Position numbers and translations under genes: made by a program
From: Barnesiella sp. WM24
GTDB taxonomy: Bacteria > Bacteroidota > Bacteroidia > Bacteroidales > Muribaculaceae
Assembly (NCBI RefSeq): GCF_004570975.1
Contig: NZ_SPPC01000001.1
Coordinates: forward strand, 1-64,000
Direction: 5' to 3'
Length of the DNA: 64,000 nt
Shown here: piece after piece, positions 9,487 to 17,989 of the stretch
Layout: the number at the start of each line of letters is the position of its first letter
Position numbering within the stretch: the first letter of the stretch is position 1
Notes under the pieces: generated by a model
The model's input: the letters and a program-made list of their open reading frames with translations, nothing else
What the model was told of the DNA's origin: nothing
Database searches by the model: none

Positions 9487-10680
9487 GTGCTACTAATACC
9501 TAAAATTTTTGACAACAAATGCAATTGGAAGATTAGGTTGTTGAAAACGCTCGGCATAACACTCCTTGCCTTTGCCCTATCTTTCATACTGATGCAACCG
9601 TTTTCGTTTTCGGCTGCGTCTTTGTTGTCGTCGTCAGATGGCAATGACTTTACTATCAACGACTTTTACAACAAAGTAGCCGATAACCGACTTGTAAGCA
9701 CCCTTGACAGCGACATAGTAATCATCGACATTGCCGACAGCGACCGTGACGGAATAGCCGACATACTGGAGACAGTGGCGCTTTGCGGTCCACGCGCTGT
9801 AGGGCTTGACGTCGTATTTTCCGACCGCAGGGAGGGCGACGAGCGTATTATTGAAGCGGTAGGTCACTGTCCCAACATAGTAATGGCGGTGTCGGTCAAA
9901 AACGACTCGCTGACCGACAGGTTTGCGATTGACGAGCAATCATACTTTACCGACAGCCTGGGCATCACATCTGTCGGGGCCATCAATTTCCCCACACAGC
10001 ACACCAACCGCACGATACGCGAGTTTCGTCCTGATTATAAGAGCATTGACGGTACTGAAATCCCGTCATTCGCCCTTGCTCTCAGTGAAATGAACTCTCC
10101 CGACCACCATAATTCCGACATTTTCCGCGAGCGTGGCAACGAGCATGAGATAATCAGGTATTATTCACGCATCTTCAAGACTTTCACGCCCGACAACCTG
10201 ATTGAACACGCAGAAGAATTAAGCGACAAGATTGTGCTGATAGGCGCGCTCGGCGACCCTGCCGACATCCATGCCACCCCGGTCACAAACTCCATGCCGG
10301 GCATCCTTATCCACGCTCACTCTACAGCCACAATCCTGTCGGGGAGCTATTTCTACCAGCTTCACAAGTATGCCAACTGGGCGATAGCCTTCACAAGCTG
10401 TTTCTTGGTAGTGTTTCTAAGTCTGTCACTGCACCTGGGCATCAAAGGCTTGCTGTTGCGCATACTCCAGGTAGCGCTGCTATATACCGCCATAAGAGTA
10501 GGATATTACTTCTTCATAGAGCATGATGTCGTAATCAACTTCTCCTACACCCTGCTCATGCTCACTTTCGGGCTGTTCGCATGTGACATCTGGATAGGCA
10601 TGACCACTATTTTCAAGTGGATTGCAGGTCTATTCTCAAAATCAGACAAATCAACCGCCAATAATATTTACATACGATGA
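9487..10680 (+). CDS. CHASE2-domain membrane sensor without output domain
   Basis: This 397-residue protein has an N-terminal transmembrane helix (about 18-36), a periplasmic CHASE2 domain (about 55-285) and three C-terminal helices (about 296-370) that end in a short polar tail. CHASE2 hallmarks are the DSDIVIIDIADSDRDG strand, GPRAVGLDVVFSDR, and the late signature VLIGALGDPAD followed by TPV and MPGILIHAHS. CHASE2 proteins normally carry a cyclase, kinase or phosphatase domain after the last helices; none is present here. The start is GTG, and no in-frame ATG precedes the first helix. Its stop overlaps the next ATG (ATGA). I infer a sensor or anchor for the exported proteins that follow. 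Confidence 0.85.
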   Translation: MLLIPKIFDNKCNWKIRLLKTLGITLLAFALSFILMQPFSFSAASLLSSSDGNDFTINDFYNKVADNRLVSTLDSDIVIIDIADSDRDGIADILETVALCGPRAVGLDVVFSDRREGDERIIEAVGHCPNIVMAVSVKNDSLTDRFAIDEQSYFTDSLGITSVGAINFPTQHTNRTIREFRPDYKSIDGTEIPSFALALSEMNSPDHHNSDIFRERGNEHEIIRYYSRIFKTFTPDNLIEHAEELSDKIVLIGALGDPADIHATPVTNSMPGILIHAHSTATILSGSYFYQLHKYANWAIAFTSCFLVVFLSLSLHLGIKGLLLRILQVALLYTAIRVGYYFFIEHDVVINFSYTLLMLTFGLFACDIWIGMTTIFKWIAGLFSKSDKSTANNIYIR

Positions 10681-11519
10681 AAAAGATTGCCACACTATTA
10701 TTGCTGCTGACTTTAATGACGATGCACGCGACCGCACAGTATTCACTATATGACTATTTCGGCGACGTGAAACTACTGCGCGGAGGCAAAGAAATCGTCA
10801 TCGAAAGAGGCATGAAGCTAAACGCCACCGACCAGTTCAATATAGGAGATAACAGCGGCGTAGAGATTCTTAACTCAATGAATTCACAGATATTCAAGTC
10901 TTTATCAAAAGGCAACTTCACGACAACCCGCATAATGATTGATGCCAAAGACCAGGCGACCGACAATCGGGCGGCTATACATGACAAAATCCGCTTTGGA
11001 AAATCGTCGACCAATGGAGATGACCGTGTATATGTCGAAAAAGGGCTTGTAAGGCGCTCGATGGAGACCTACGACCCGGAGGCCGAGAATCTTCAGGTTG
11101 ACATCAAGAAACTGAGCGCGAGTGTCTATAACGCGCTTAAAGACACCGACGCGCTTCGTAACGCGACTTTTCCGGTCAATCTTCTGCATGCCCCGGTCAA
11201 TAACTCGGGACTTAAATTCATGTTGGAAAACACCCTGTCTTTCCCGGTATATTTCAATGTATTGCGCATCATACCGGAAGAAAAGAAAGTCGAAATATCA
11301 GAACTTGGACAGCCTACCGGCAACTACGTTGTGCTGAGCGACCAGTCAATAGTAAGAAGCCAGTCGAAAGGATTAAAGACGGGAGGCAAGCACATACTGA
11401 TAATGACCCACTGCTACTTCGATATAGACGAGTTGATTGAAAATGTCGAGACACTCATGCGAGAAGAAGCGACAGTAGCATCCGACACACATCTACCGGT
11501 TTACTTAAAATCACTCTAA
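10677..11519 (+). CDS. Exported FecR-like protein
   Basis: This 280-residue protein has a clear Sec signal peptide (cleavage near ATA-QYS). Residues about 28-70 (GDVKLLRGGKEIVIERGMKL, then IGDNSGVEIL) resemble a FecR-type beta module. The rest is not recognised. Unlike a true FecR anti-sigma regulator it has no transmembrane helix and no cytoplasmic part, so it would be wholly periplasmic or surface-exposed. Its ATG overlaps the CHASE2 stop, which implies translational coupling and perhaps a physical partnership with the CHASE2 ectodomain. The FecR assignment is by pattern only and moderately sure. Confidence 0.65.
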   Translation: MKKIATLLLLLTLMTMHATAQYSLYDYFGDVKLLRGGKEIVIERGMKLNATDQFNIGDNSGVEILNSMNSQIFKSLSKGNFTTTRIMIDAKDQATDNRAAIHDKIRFGKSSTNGDDRVYVEKGLVRRSMETYDPEAENLQVDIKKLSASVYNALKDTDALRNATFPVNLLHAPVNNSGLKFMLENTLSFPVYFNVLRIIPEEKKVEISELGQPTGNYVVLSDQSIVRSQSKGLKTGGKHILIMTHCYFDIDELIENVETLMREEATVASDTHLPVYLKSL

Positions 11520-11559
11520 TCCTTATAATTCATTAACCAATTCTATCATATTTTTTGCT

Positions 11560-13668
11560 ATGCTATCAGGAAAGAAAACACTAACCAAAGCAATTGCGCT
11601 ATCGCTCCTGCTTGGTGCCCCTATGTTTGCTTATGCCGATGACAATGCGTCAGAACAGAAAGTTGCCCCGCGCAGTGAGTACAAGTTCCCGCAGGTAAAC
11701 ACGCCCAAAGGTCTTGCAAAGTATTCGCTTGCAATCTATGGTTTTGACGACAACAGCATGTTCACTTGTCGCAAAAGCCCTATCGTATCATTGCATAAGA
11801 AAAATATTATCGATGATGTAGTAATCAACCCTGCCGGTATAAACTTCATTGTGTTAAGCAAGAAGAATCTCAAACCGCAGGCTGTAATCTACGACCTCAA
11901 CAACACCGACACCGAGATTTTCCAGTTTAAGAATAAGAAAATCGGCGATCCCACGGCAATATTATACACTCCCGACGCAAGGTCGCTTATTATTGCCACA
12001 GAGACAGGTGTACACATTTTTGAAGGTAAGAAATTTCAGGAAATAGCATCATTCCCGACTCCGTTTACCGTAAAAGAGATGCTGATGAGCAACAACGGAT
12101 ATTATCTTGCCGTAACCGACGGAACCAAAGTGGCGGTCTACAACTTCGAGGAGAAGAAACTACGCAAAGACTGGGATTTCGGCGTCAGCGTAAACGGCAT
12201 GGCGTTTAACGATGACAACACTGAGTTTGCAGTTGTCACTGACGACGGTGTACTTAACATTTATGACACCCGCAATTTCCTTATCAAAAAGACTATCGAC
12301 GAGCTCGGCAACGCACTGTCATGTGCCTATAACTTTGACGGCAAATATATAGCCGTTGCCACCTCGCCCAACATCATCACCATAATAAATCTTCTTGACG
12401 AGACCGACCGTGACTTTGTAGAAGTTCCTGACGGAGAAATGTCGAAAATACTGTTTATACCCGACAGCCGCAAAAACACCCTGCTGTCATACAACTCGTC
12501 GAAAGCCATCAATGCAAAGCGCATGTCGAAGCTTGAGCCTTATTATGCAAAGCTTATATCTGACGAAGTGAATCTGCGCATGGAAGAGTGGTTGAAGATG
12601 ATGCCCGGTGAAACAATGGAAGAGTATCGCGCCCGTGTCACCGATGAATCACGTGCAAAACAGCGCAAGCTCTTTGAAGAAGAAATCTCCACCAATCTTG
12701 CAGGCGACCCGCTGTCAATGGCAGAGGTGAGCCTCGGAAAATATGACCGCAGCAACAGCATCCTTGCCGTAGGATTCACCAACATGCCTACGATATATAT
12801 ACCGGTGCCTGAAGAAAAGGTGACCACTTTCACCTCAGCCGACGCCCTTGAGTTCAAGGATGTGAAATATGGTGTCATGGAAGATGACAACTTCGAGATT
12901 ATATATGCAAAAATCTACAACCGCAACGACGGCGAGACCTACATCTACGACAATCTCGACAGGAAGCCGCTTTCATTTATTGACGGTGACGACAATGTAG
13001 TGTCAATCGAGATTATCCAGCAGCAGCAGATGGAAGAAATGAGACTTCAGGAAATCAAGCAGAAGGTCATCGACGAGGCAAAGATGCAGAATGTGATTTC
13101 CGACCACACCAATATCACCGTAGACTCGCGCGTCGTGTCAGACTTTGACGCCAACGGAGAGAAAATACTGAATTACGTGGTCAAGTTCTCTTATGAGGTT
13201 GAGCCCGACTTCTCCGTCCAGGAAGACTTCGCCCCCGGCAAATATCATGTCGACGAATCAGGTGCTGCAAAATCCATGCTTGCCATCGTAAAACAGGCGT
13301 TTGAAAATGACCTTGCGCAGTATATGAAAGATGGCAAAAAGCTGAACGTAAAAATCTCAGGAACAGCCGACGGTTCGCCTATCGTGCGCGGAATCGCTTA
13401 TGACGGTGCCTATGGCGACTTTGAAAACGAGCCTGTATATCAAAACGGACAATTGTCAGGTATAAGCGTCAACACCAAAAACGGCATAAAGCAGAACGAG
13501 CAGCTCGCATTCATCCGTGCCGTAGGCGTGAAAGATTACCTTGAAAAGAATGTTGAGAATCTGAAAAACATGAAGTCAGATTATAACTACTACATAACCG
13601 TGTCGGAAGGCAAAGGCGGTGAGTTCCGTCGCATAACCACCGAATTTACATTTATCGATGCCTTCTGA
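11560..13668 (+). CDS. Exported beta-propeller protein with OmpA-like C terminus
   Basis: This 702-residue protein has a signal peptide (cut near AYA-DDN). Residues about 75-320 look like degenerate WD40/YVTN blades: repeated short strands such as AVVTDDGVLNIYD and YIAVATSPNIITIINL. A middle segment (about 336-465, beginning LRMEEWLKMMPGE) resembles residues 456-590 of the caspase protein encoded next. Residues about 490-505 are a charged, coiled-coil-like stretch. The end (about 590-700, with GTADGSPI and NEQLAFIRAVGVKDYL) resembles an OmpA-type peptidoglycan-binding fold with an insertion. The architecture recalls PorE-like T9SS proteins. I infer a periplasmic scaffold. Confidence 0.7.
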   Translation: MLSGKKTLTKAIALSLLLGAPMFAYADDNASEQKVAPRSEYKFPQVNTPKGLAKYSLAIYGFDDNSMFTCRKSPIVSLHKKNIIDDVVINPAGINFIVLSKKNLKPQAVIYDLNNTDTEIFQFKNKKIGDPTAILYTPDARSLIIATETGVHIFEGKKFQEIASFPTPFTVKEMLMSNNGYYLAVTDGTKVAVYNFEEKKLRKDWDFGVSVNGMAFNDDNTEFAVVTDDGVLNIYDTRNFLIKKTIDELGNALSCAYNFDGKYIAVATSPNIITIINLLDETDRDFVEVPDGEMSKILFIPDSRKNTLLSYNSSKAINAKRMSKLEPYYAKLISDEVNLRMEEWLKMMPGETMEEYRARVTDESRAKQRKLFEEEISTNLAGDPLSMAEVSLGKYDRSNSILAVGFTNMPTIYIPVPEEKVTTFTSADALEFKDVKYGVMEDDNFEIIYAKIYNRNDGETYIYDNLDRKPLSFIDGDDNVVSIEIIQQQQMEEMRLQEIKQKVIDEAKMQNVISDHTNITVDSRVVSDFDANGEKILNYVVKFSYEVEPDFSVQEDFAPGKYHVDESGAAKSMLAIVKQAFENDLAQYMKDGKKLNVKISGTADGSPIVRGIAYDGAYGDFENEPVYQNGQLSGISVNTKNGIKQNEQLAFIRAVGVKDYLEKNVENLKNMKSDYNYYITVSEGKGGEFRRITTEFTFIDAF

Positions 13669-13710
13669 TTATATTGACATAGATAAATCTTTATACTCTA
13701 CTAATTGAAA

Positions 13711-16368
13711 ATGAACGTAAACTGGATTAAATTTAATCTTGCGGCGTTATTGACGGCGGGAGCGGCTACCTCGCTCCTCGCTGTCAACGACGACGCGCCT
13801 ATGACTCCTTCACTTGGCGGCGCCCCCGGCATGATGAATCTCGGGAATCTTATCCCCGACGAATCCATGATGCAAGGCGTGTCGCTCGTTGACGGCGACA
13901 GCCTTAAACAGGCGGCTATCGACAATACCGTACAGAAAGCTACCGACCTGTACAAGCATCTTAAATGGCAGAAATATGAGAATCAACCCGAAAAAGAAAT
14001 CTTTGCGACGGCATTTGACTGCTACAGCACTTGTCTTGACGCCATGAAGCTCTCGGCAAAGGGTTCACAACAGTGGGAACAATGTAAAAGCATGCTTCGT
14101 GACATCAACAAAGACCTTGAGGCAGGAGCATTCTTTTACTCCGGAGTAGGCGACCAGAACATGCTTACTCAATTTGCCCAGGCATTTGTCGACACCCATA
14201 TGATGGACGCGTTCAAAGGCGAGGAGTTCCCCCGCAACAGCGCCTACCCAGCCATTGTCTACATCGCAGCCTCGGGAGCCTACAATGCAAAAGATTACAA
14301 CAAGGCTATCGATTACTTTGACCGATACTTGTCGACCGGCGATGAGAAATCGCGCGAGCAGATTTATCTCTTTCTGGGACAGGCCTGCATAAACACCGGC
14401 AAGTATGAACAAGCCGTAAAATCAATGGGCGAAGGACTTGCCTTGTATCCCGACAATTATAACATGATGCTTATCGCAATCCAGGGATGCATCGACGGCG
14501 GACACTCGGAACTCCTTCAGCCGTTTCTTGACAAGGCTCTTTTCCAGAAGCCGTTTGACGAGCAGCTACTCAACATCCAGGGTAAGCTTTACGAGGACCA
14601 GCAGGCTTATCAGAAGGCACTCGATGTCTACCGCAAGCTTGAAGAGCAGCGCCCCGACAATCTCGGCGTAGCAAGACACATCGCGTTGTGCTACTACAAT
14701 CTCGGTGTAGATTTCTACAATAAGGCGATTTATGAGGAAGATGAAAAGACGGCAAAGAAAAACAGCCGCCAGTCTGACACATATTTCGATGCCGCGGCGA
14801 TGAAGCTTGAAGAGGTGGTAGCCAACGACCCTACATCGCTCAAGTATCTGAAAGCTCTCGCGGTAAGCTATGGCTGTATCGGCAACAAAGAGAAATTTGA
14901 GACGGTAAACAACCGCATACGCGCGCTTGGCGACTCTCCTGTAGCGGAAAAGAGCATGCCCGGGCTTATCACAGCCAATGCCGGTGATGTGCCTAACTTC
15001 ACCGGGTCAGGCAAAGGTGCCGCCGACATGATTAAGCGCAACGCCCCGCTCTACTCCGACTTTGCCAAAAGTTATGTGGAAAAACATCTCAATGAATGGG
15101 CGAAAAGAGGTGAGTTTGAGAAAAACGACGACTATACGAAGCGAGTCAACGAGCTTACCTTGCGACAGGAATATGAACGGCTGTCCCGCAAGGCACAGGA
15201 TGAATACCTGACTGCCTACGGCAAAAAACTGCGTCTCACTGACTTTACGCTCGAGCCCTACGACGCCGACAATGAGACCTATCTCATAAAGTCGACCTAC
15301 GGCCCCATAATCCTTAACGTCCCTGCCGAAAACAGCGAGGCTGAGACATTCAAGTCAAGCTGGAAAGGAGTACACTTCAAAAATCCGAAATATTACATCG
15401 AAAACAACGAAGTCAAAATTTCGGGTATCACGTTTGTAACTCCCCACGGAAAAGAATATTCCTACAACAAGACCGACGGCATTGAATACTACATCCCGCC
15501 CGTAGATCTTGCAGGAATAAGCATCACGCCTTCCAAGTCAGGCTCGACAGGTATCGCGGCAGCCCCGTCAACTTCCGGAAAACTATCGGATGTCGACGAG
15601 AACATACCTTACAACAACAAGCCCGCCAACTCTACATTTGCAGTAATCATTGCCAACGAGTCTTACACCAATGTGCCCCGTGTGGAAGCGGCGCTCAACG
15701 ATGGCGAGACATTCAGCAAATACTGCAATCTCACTCTCGGCATACCGAAAGAAAACATAAGGGTCTACAAAGATGCCACACTTGGAAAAATGCTGCGTGC
15801 AATCGCTGACATACGCAATGTCGTGAAGTCGGTCGACGGCAATGCCGATGTCGTGTTCTACTATGCAGGTCACGGCATGCCCGATGAAGGCACTAAAGAC
15901 GCCTTCCTTCTTCCTGTCGACGGCGACGCTACCGTATCGGAAAGCTGCATTTCGCTTGCAAGGCTTTATAATGACCTCGCTGACATGGGAGCGCGTTCGG
16001 TTATGGTGTTTCTTGACGCCTGCTTCTCCGGTGGCAACCGTTCAGGAGGCATGCTGACCGCCGCCCGCGGTGTGGCGATAAAGCCCAAAGAGACAGCGCC
16101 CAAAGGCAACATGTTTACACTGACAGCGGCGTCAGGCAATGAGACCGCAATGCCCTACAAGGAGAAAAATCACGGACTATTCACATATTATGTGCTTAAA
16201 AAACTACAGGAAACAAAAGGTAACGTGACCCTGAAAGACCTTAGCGAATATGTGATTGACAACGTGCGCCGACAGTCGACAATAGTGAACCAGAAGCCAC
16301 AGACCCCGCAGGTGTCGACCTCCGGAAAAATGGCGGAAGAATGGACAAAACGTAAAATGCACAACTAA
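13711..16368 (+). CDS. Exported TPR protein with C14 caspase domain
   Basis: The protein has 885 residues. A hydrophobic N terminus (about 8-24) is followed by TPR-like repeats (about 185-400, for example KDYNKAIDYFDRYLSTG), a module shared with the upstream propeller protein (about 456-590, with HLNEWAKRGE), a Ser/Pro linker and a C-terminal caspase-fold peptidase (about 641-870). The catalytic dyad is visible: His721 in YYAGHG and Cys771 in FLDACFSGG. The acidic S1-pocket context (AGHGMPDEG) and P1 preference cannot be settled by eye. The ATG at 13711 is preferred to the TTG six bases earlier. An exported caspase-like enzyme implies periplasmic or surface action. Confidence 0.85.
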   Translation: MNVNWIKFNLAALLTAGAATSLLAVNDDAPMTPSLGGAPGMMNLGNLIPDESMMQGVSLVDGDSLKQAAIDNTVQKATDLYKHLKWQKYENQPEKEIFATAFDCYSTCLDAMKLSAKGSQQWEQCKSMLRDINKDLEAGAFFYSGVGDQNMLTQFAQAFVDTHMMDAFKGEEFPRNSAYPAIVYIAASGAYNAKDYNKAIDYFDRYLSTGDEKSREQIYLFLGQACINTGKYEQAVKSMGEGLALYPDNYNMMLIAIQGCIDGGHSELLQPFLDKALFQKPFDEQLLNIQGKLYEDQQAYQKALDVYRKLEEQRPDNLGVARHIALCYYNLGVDFYNKAIYEEDEKTAKKNSRQSDTYFDAAAMKLEEVVANDPTSLKYLKALAVSYGCIGNKEKFETVNNRIRALGDSPVAEKSMPGLITANAGDVPNFTGSGKGAADMIKRNAPLYSDFAKSYVEKHLNEWAKRGEFEKNDDYTKRVNELTLRQEYERLSRKAQDEYLTAYGKKLRLTDFTLEPYDADNETYLIKSTYGPIILNVPAENSEAETFKSSWKGVHFKNPKYYIENNEVKISGITFVTPHGKEYSYNKTDGIEYYIPPVDLAGISITPSKSGSTGIAAAPSTSGKLSDVDENIPYNNKPANSTFAVIIANESYTNVPRVEAALNDGETFSKYCNLTLGIPKENIRVYKDATLGKMLRAIADIRNVVKSVDGNADVVFYYAGHGMPDEGTKDAFLLPVDGDATVSESCISLARLYNDLADMGARSVMVFLDACFSGGNRSGGMLTAARGVAIKPKETAPKGNMFTLTAASGNETAMPYKEKNHGLFTYYVLKKLQETKGNVTLKDLSEYVIDNVRRQSTIVNQKPQTPQVSTSGKMAEEWTKRKMHN

Positions 16369-16370
16369 TC

Positions 16371-17240
16371 ATGAAGAAAAGAGTGTTGACCACATTAGCC
16401 TCGCTTGCCATGACACTAAGCGGAATCGCGGCTGACATCGAAACTGTCAAAGGTGAATACACCTATTATGGCAGCAAGACCGAGTCGCGTGCCGACTGTG
16501 AACGCGCCGCGCTCAACGGGGCGAGAGCAAAAGCCCTTGCCGAAAAATTCGGCACGGTCGTCACCCAGGACACCTACCAGCACGACGTGGTGTCGGACCG
16601 TGGCGAATCGACCTACTTTTCGATGCTTAACGAGTCGGCGCTCAAAGGCGAGTGGATTGCCGACATCAAAGACCCGGAGTACAGCTACGAGCTTGATTCC
16701 GACGGCTTTTACATTGTAACATGCAAAGTGGCGGGAAAAGCCAAAGAAATCTCCAATGATGCCGTTGACTTTGCGGCAAGCGTATTGCGCAACGGCACCC
16801 GCACGGTCAATGCAGATACACGGTTCCGCTCCGGCGACGACATGTATCTCTACCTGAAGAGTCCTGTCGACGGCTATGTGGCGGCGTTTCTTGTCGATGA
16901 CAAAAATAATGTCTACAGCCTTCTGCCCTACTCCAACAACATTTCAGGGGAGATAAAGGTAAAACACAACAAGGAATACGTGTTTTTCCATGCCGCATCA
17001 GGCGAGCCCGAACATGGAGAGGTCGATGAGCTTGTCATGACTGCGGAGGAAGATGTCGAACACAACCGGCTGTATGTCGTGTTTTCACCGCAGCCATTCT
17101 CAAAAGTCGTGGACAATTATGCCGGTGACGGATTGCCGCGTATGCTCTCTTACGACTCATTCAACAAATGGCTTGTCAAATGTCGAAAATTTGACTCCAG
17201 GATGGGCGTGAGAATCATGAATCTTGAAATCAAGAAATAA
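16371..17240 (+). CDS. Exported DUF4384-domain protein
   Basis: This 289-residue protein has a Sec signal (cut near GIA-ADI). The N-terminal half (about 22-125) has the look of an LPP20/FlgT-type alpha-beta domain, with CERAALNGARAKALAEKFGT. The second half (about 150-240) fits DUF4384: FRSGDDMYLYLKSPVDGYV, then FLVDDKNNVYSLLPY. In other bacteria DUF4384 often follows a caspase domain or a kinase in the same protein; here it is a separate gene 2 nt after the caspase gene. I infer that it partners the caspase protein. Its biochemical function is unknown. Confidence 0.75.
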   Translation: MKKRVLTTLASLAMTLSGIAADIETVKGEYTYYGSKTESRADCERAALNGARAKALAEKFGTVVTQDTYQHDVVSDRGESTYFSMLNESALKGEWIADIKDPEYSYELDSDGFYIVTCKVAGKAKEISNDAVDFAASVLRNGTRTVNADTRFRSGDDMYLYLKSPVDGYVAAFLVDDKNNVYSLLPYSNNISGEIKVKHNKEYVFFHAASGEPEHGEVDELVMTAEEDVEHNRLYVVFSPQPFSKVVDNYAGDGLPRMLSYDSFNKWLVKCRKFDSRMGVRIMNLEIKK

Positions 17241-17273
17241 TAACTCAATTACTAACCTTTAATTTTTACTAAG

Positions 17274-17909
17274 ATGAAAAAGTTAATGATGCTACTCCTC
17301 GCCATCTGCCTCATGGCCCCGATGGCTTCGGCCGACAACAACAAACAATTGGAGAAGGCCCTCAACAAGGAAAAGAAAGAAAAGATGAAAGAATACAAGA
17401 AAGAGGGCTGGAAGCTGTTTGCAAGCTCACGCACTCTTGAAGTGGCTCTTCTAAAGCACTACGACAAGCTCAACACCCTCGGTGAAGACGGCAGGGAAGT
17501 CGTAGGTGTCGCTTCAAAGTTCAAGTCAAAAAACATCGGAAAGCAGATGGCTACCAACAACGCCTGCACTACCTATGCACAGCAGGCAGGAAGCTCGCTG
17601 AAGGGTCGTGTAGTCAGCGACATGGCAGGCGACGGCACAGAGGCTACTGATGAATTTGACCACTTCTATGGAGCCTACGAGCGCCTTGTCGAAAAAGAAA
17701 TCAAGGGTGAGATGGAAGAGAGTTATTCTATCATCCGCGACAATGGCGACGGCACATTTGAACTTCAGACATTCTTTATCGTCAGCGAAAATGCCGCTTC
17801 TAAAGCGCGACTCCGCGCTCTTGAAAACGCCATGAAGGAAAGCGAGGCGGCTCAGCGTCACGCCGAGAAGATTTCGTCTTTCGTTCAGGAAGGTTTCGCC
17901 CAGGAATAA
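17274..17909 (+). CDS. Small exported protein of unknown function
   Basis: This 211-residue protein has a clear signal peptide (cut near ASA-DNN). A very Lys/Glu-rich segment follows (about 22-45), then EGWKLFASSRTLEVALLKHY and a globular remainder with no recognised domain. Its spacing of small residues (ATNNACTTYAQQAG, VVSDMAGDG, then YSIIRDNGDGTFELQ) loosely parallels the N-terminal domain of the DUF4384 protein upstream, so both may belong to one LPP20-like fold; that is a weak inference. It sits 33 nt after the DUF4384 gene and is followed by a hairpin. Confidence 0.65.
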   Translation: MKKLMMLLLAICLMAPMASADNNKQLEKALNKEKKEKMKEYKKEGWKLFASSRTLEVALLKHYDKLNTLGEDGREVVGVASKFKSKNIGKQMATNNACTTYAQQAGSSLKGRVVSDMAGDGTEATDEFDHFYGAYERLVEKEIKGEMEESYSIIRDNGDGTFELQTFFIVSENAASKARLRALENAMKESEAAQRHAEKISSFVQEGFAQE

Positions 17910-17919
17910 ACTTTTATCC

Positions 17920-17955
17920 GGTAGCCGTTATCCCGAGCAAGGCTTAACGGCTACC
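17920..17955 (+). terminator. Intercistronic hairpin in the caspase block
   Basis: An 11-bp perfect inverted repeat (17920-17930 with 17945-17955, 14-nt loop) lies between the 211-residue gene and the transglutaminase-like gene. No run of T follows immediately, so it may be a weak terminator or an mRNA-stabilising hairpin that gives the last gene a different expression level. Confidence 0.5.
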
Positions 17956-17989
17956 TTGCTATCTTAATTAACCTACTAATTTTCCGTCA

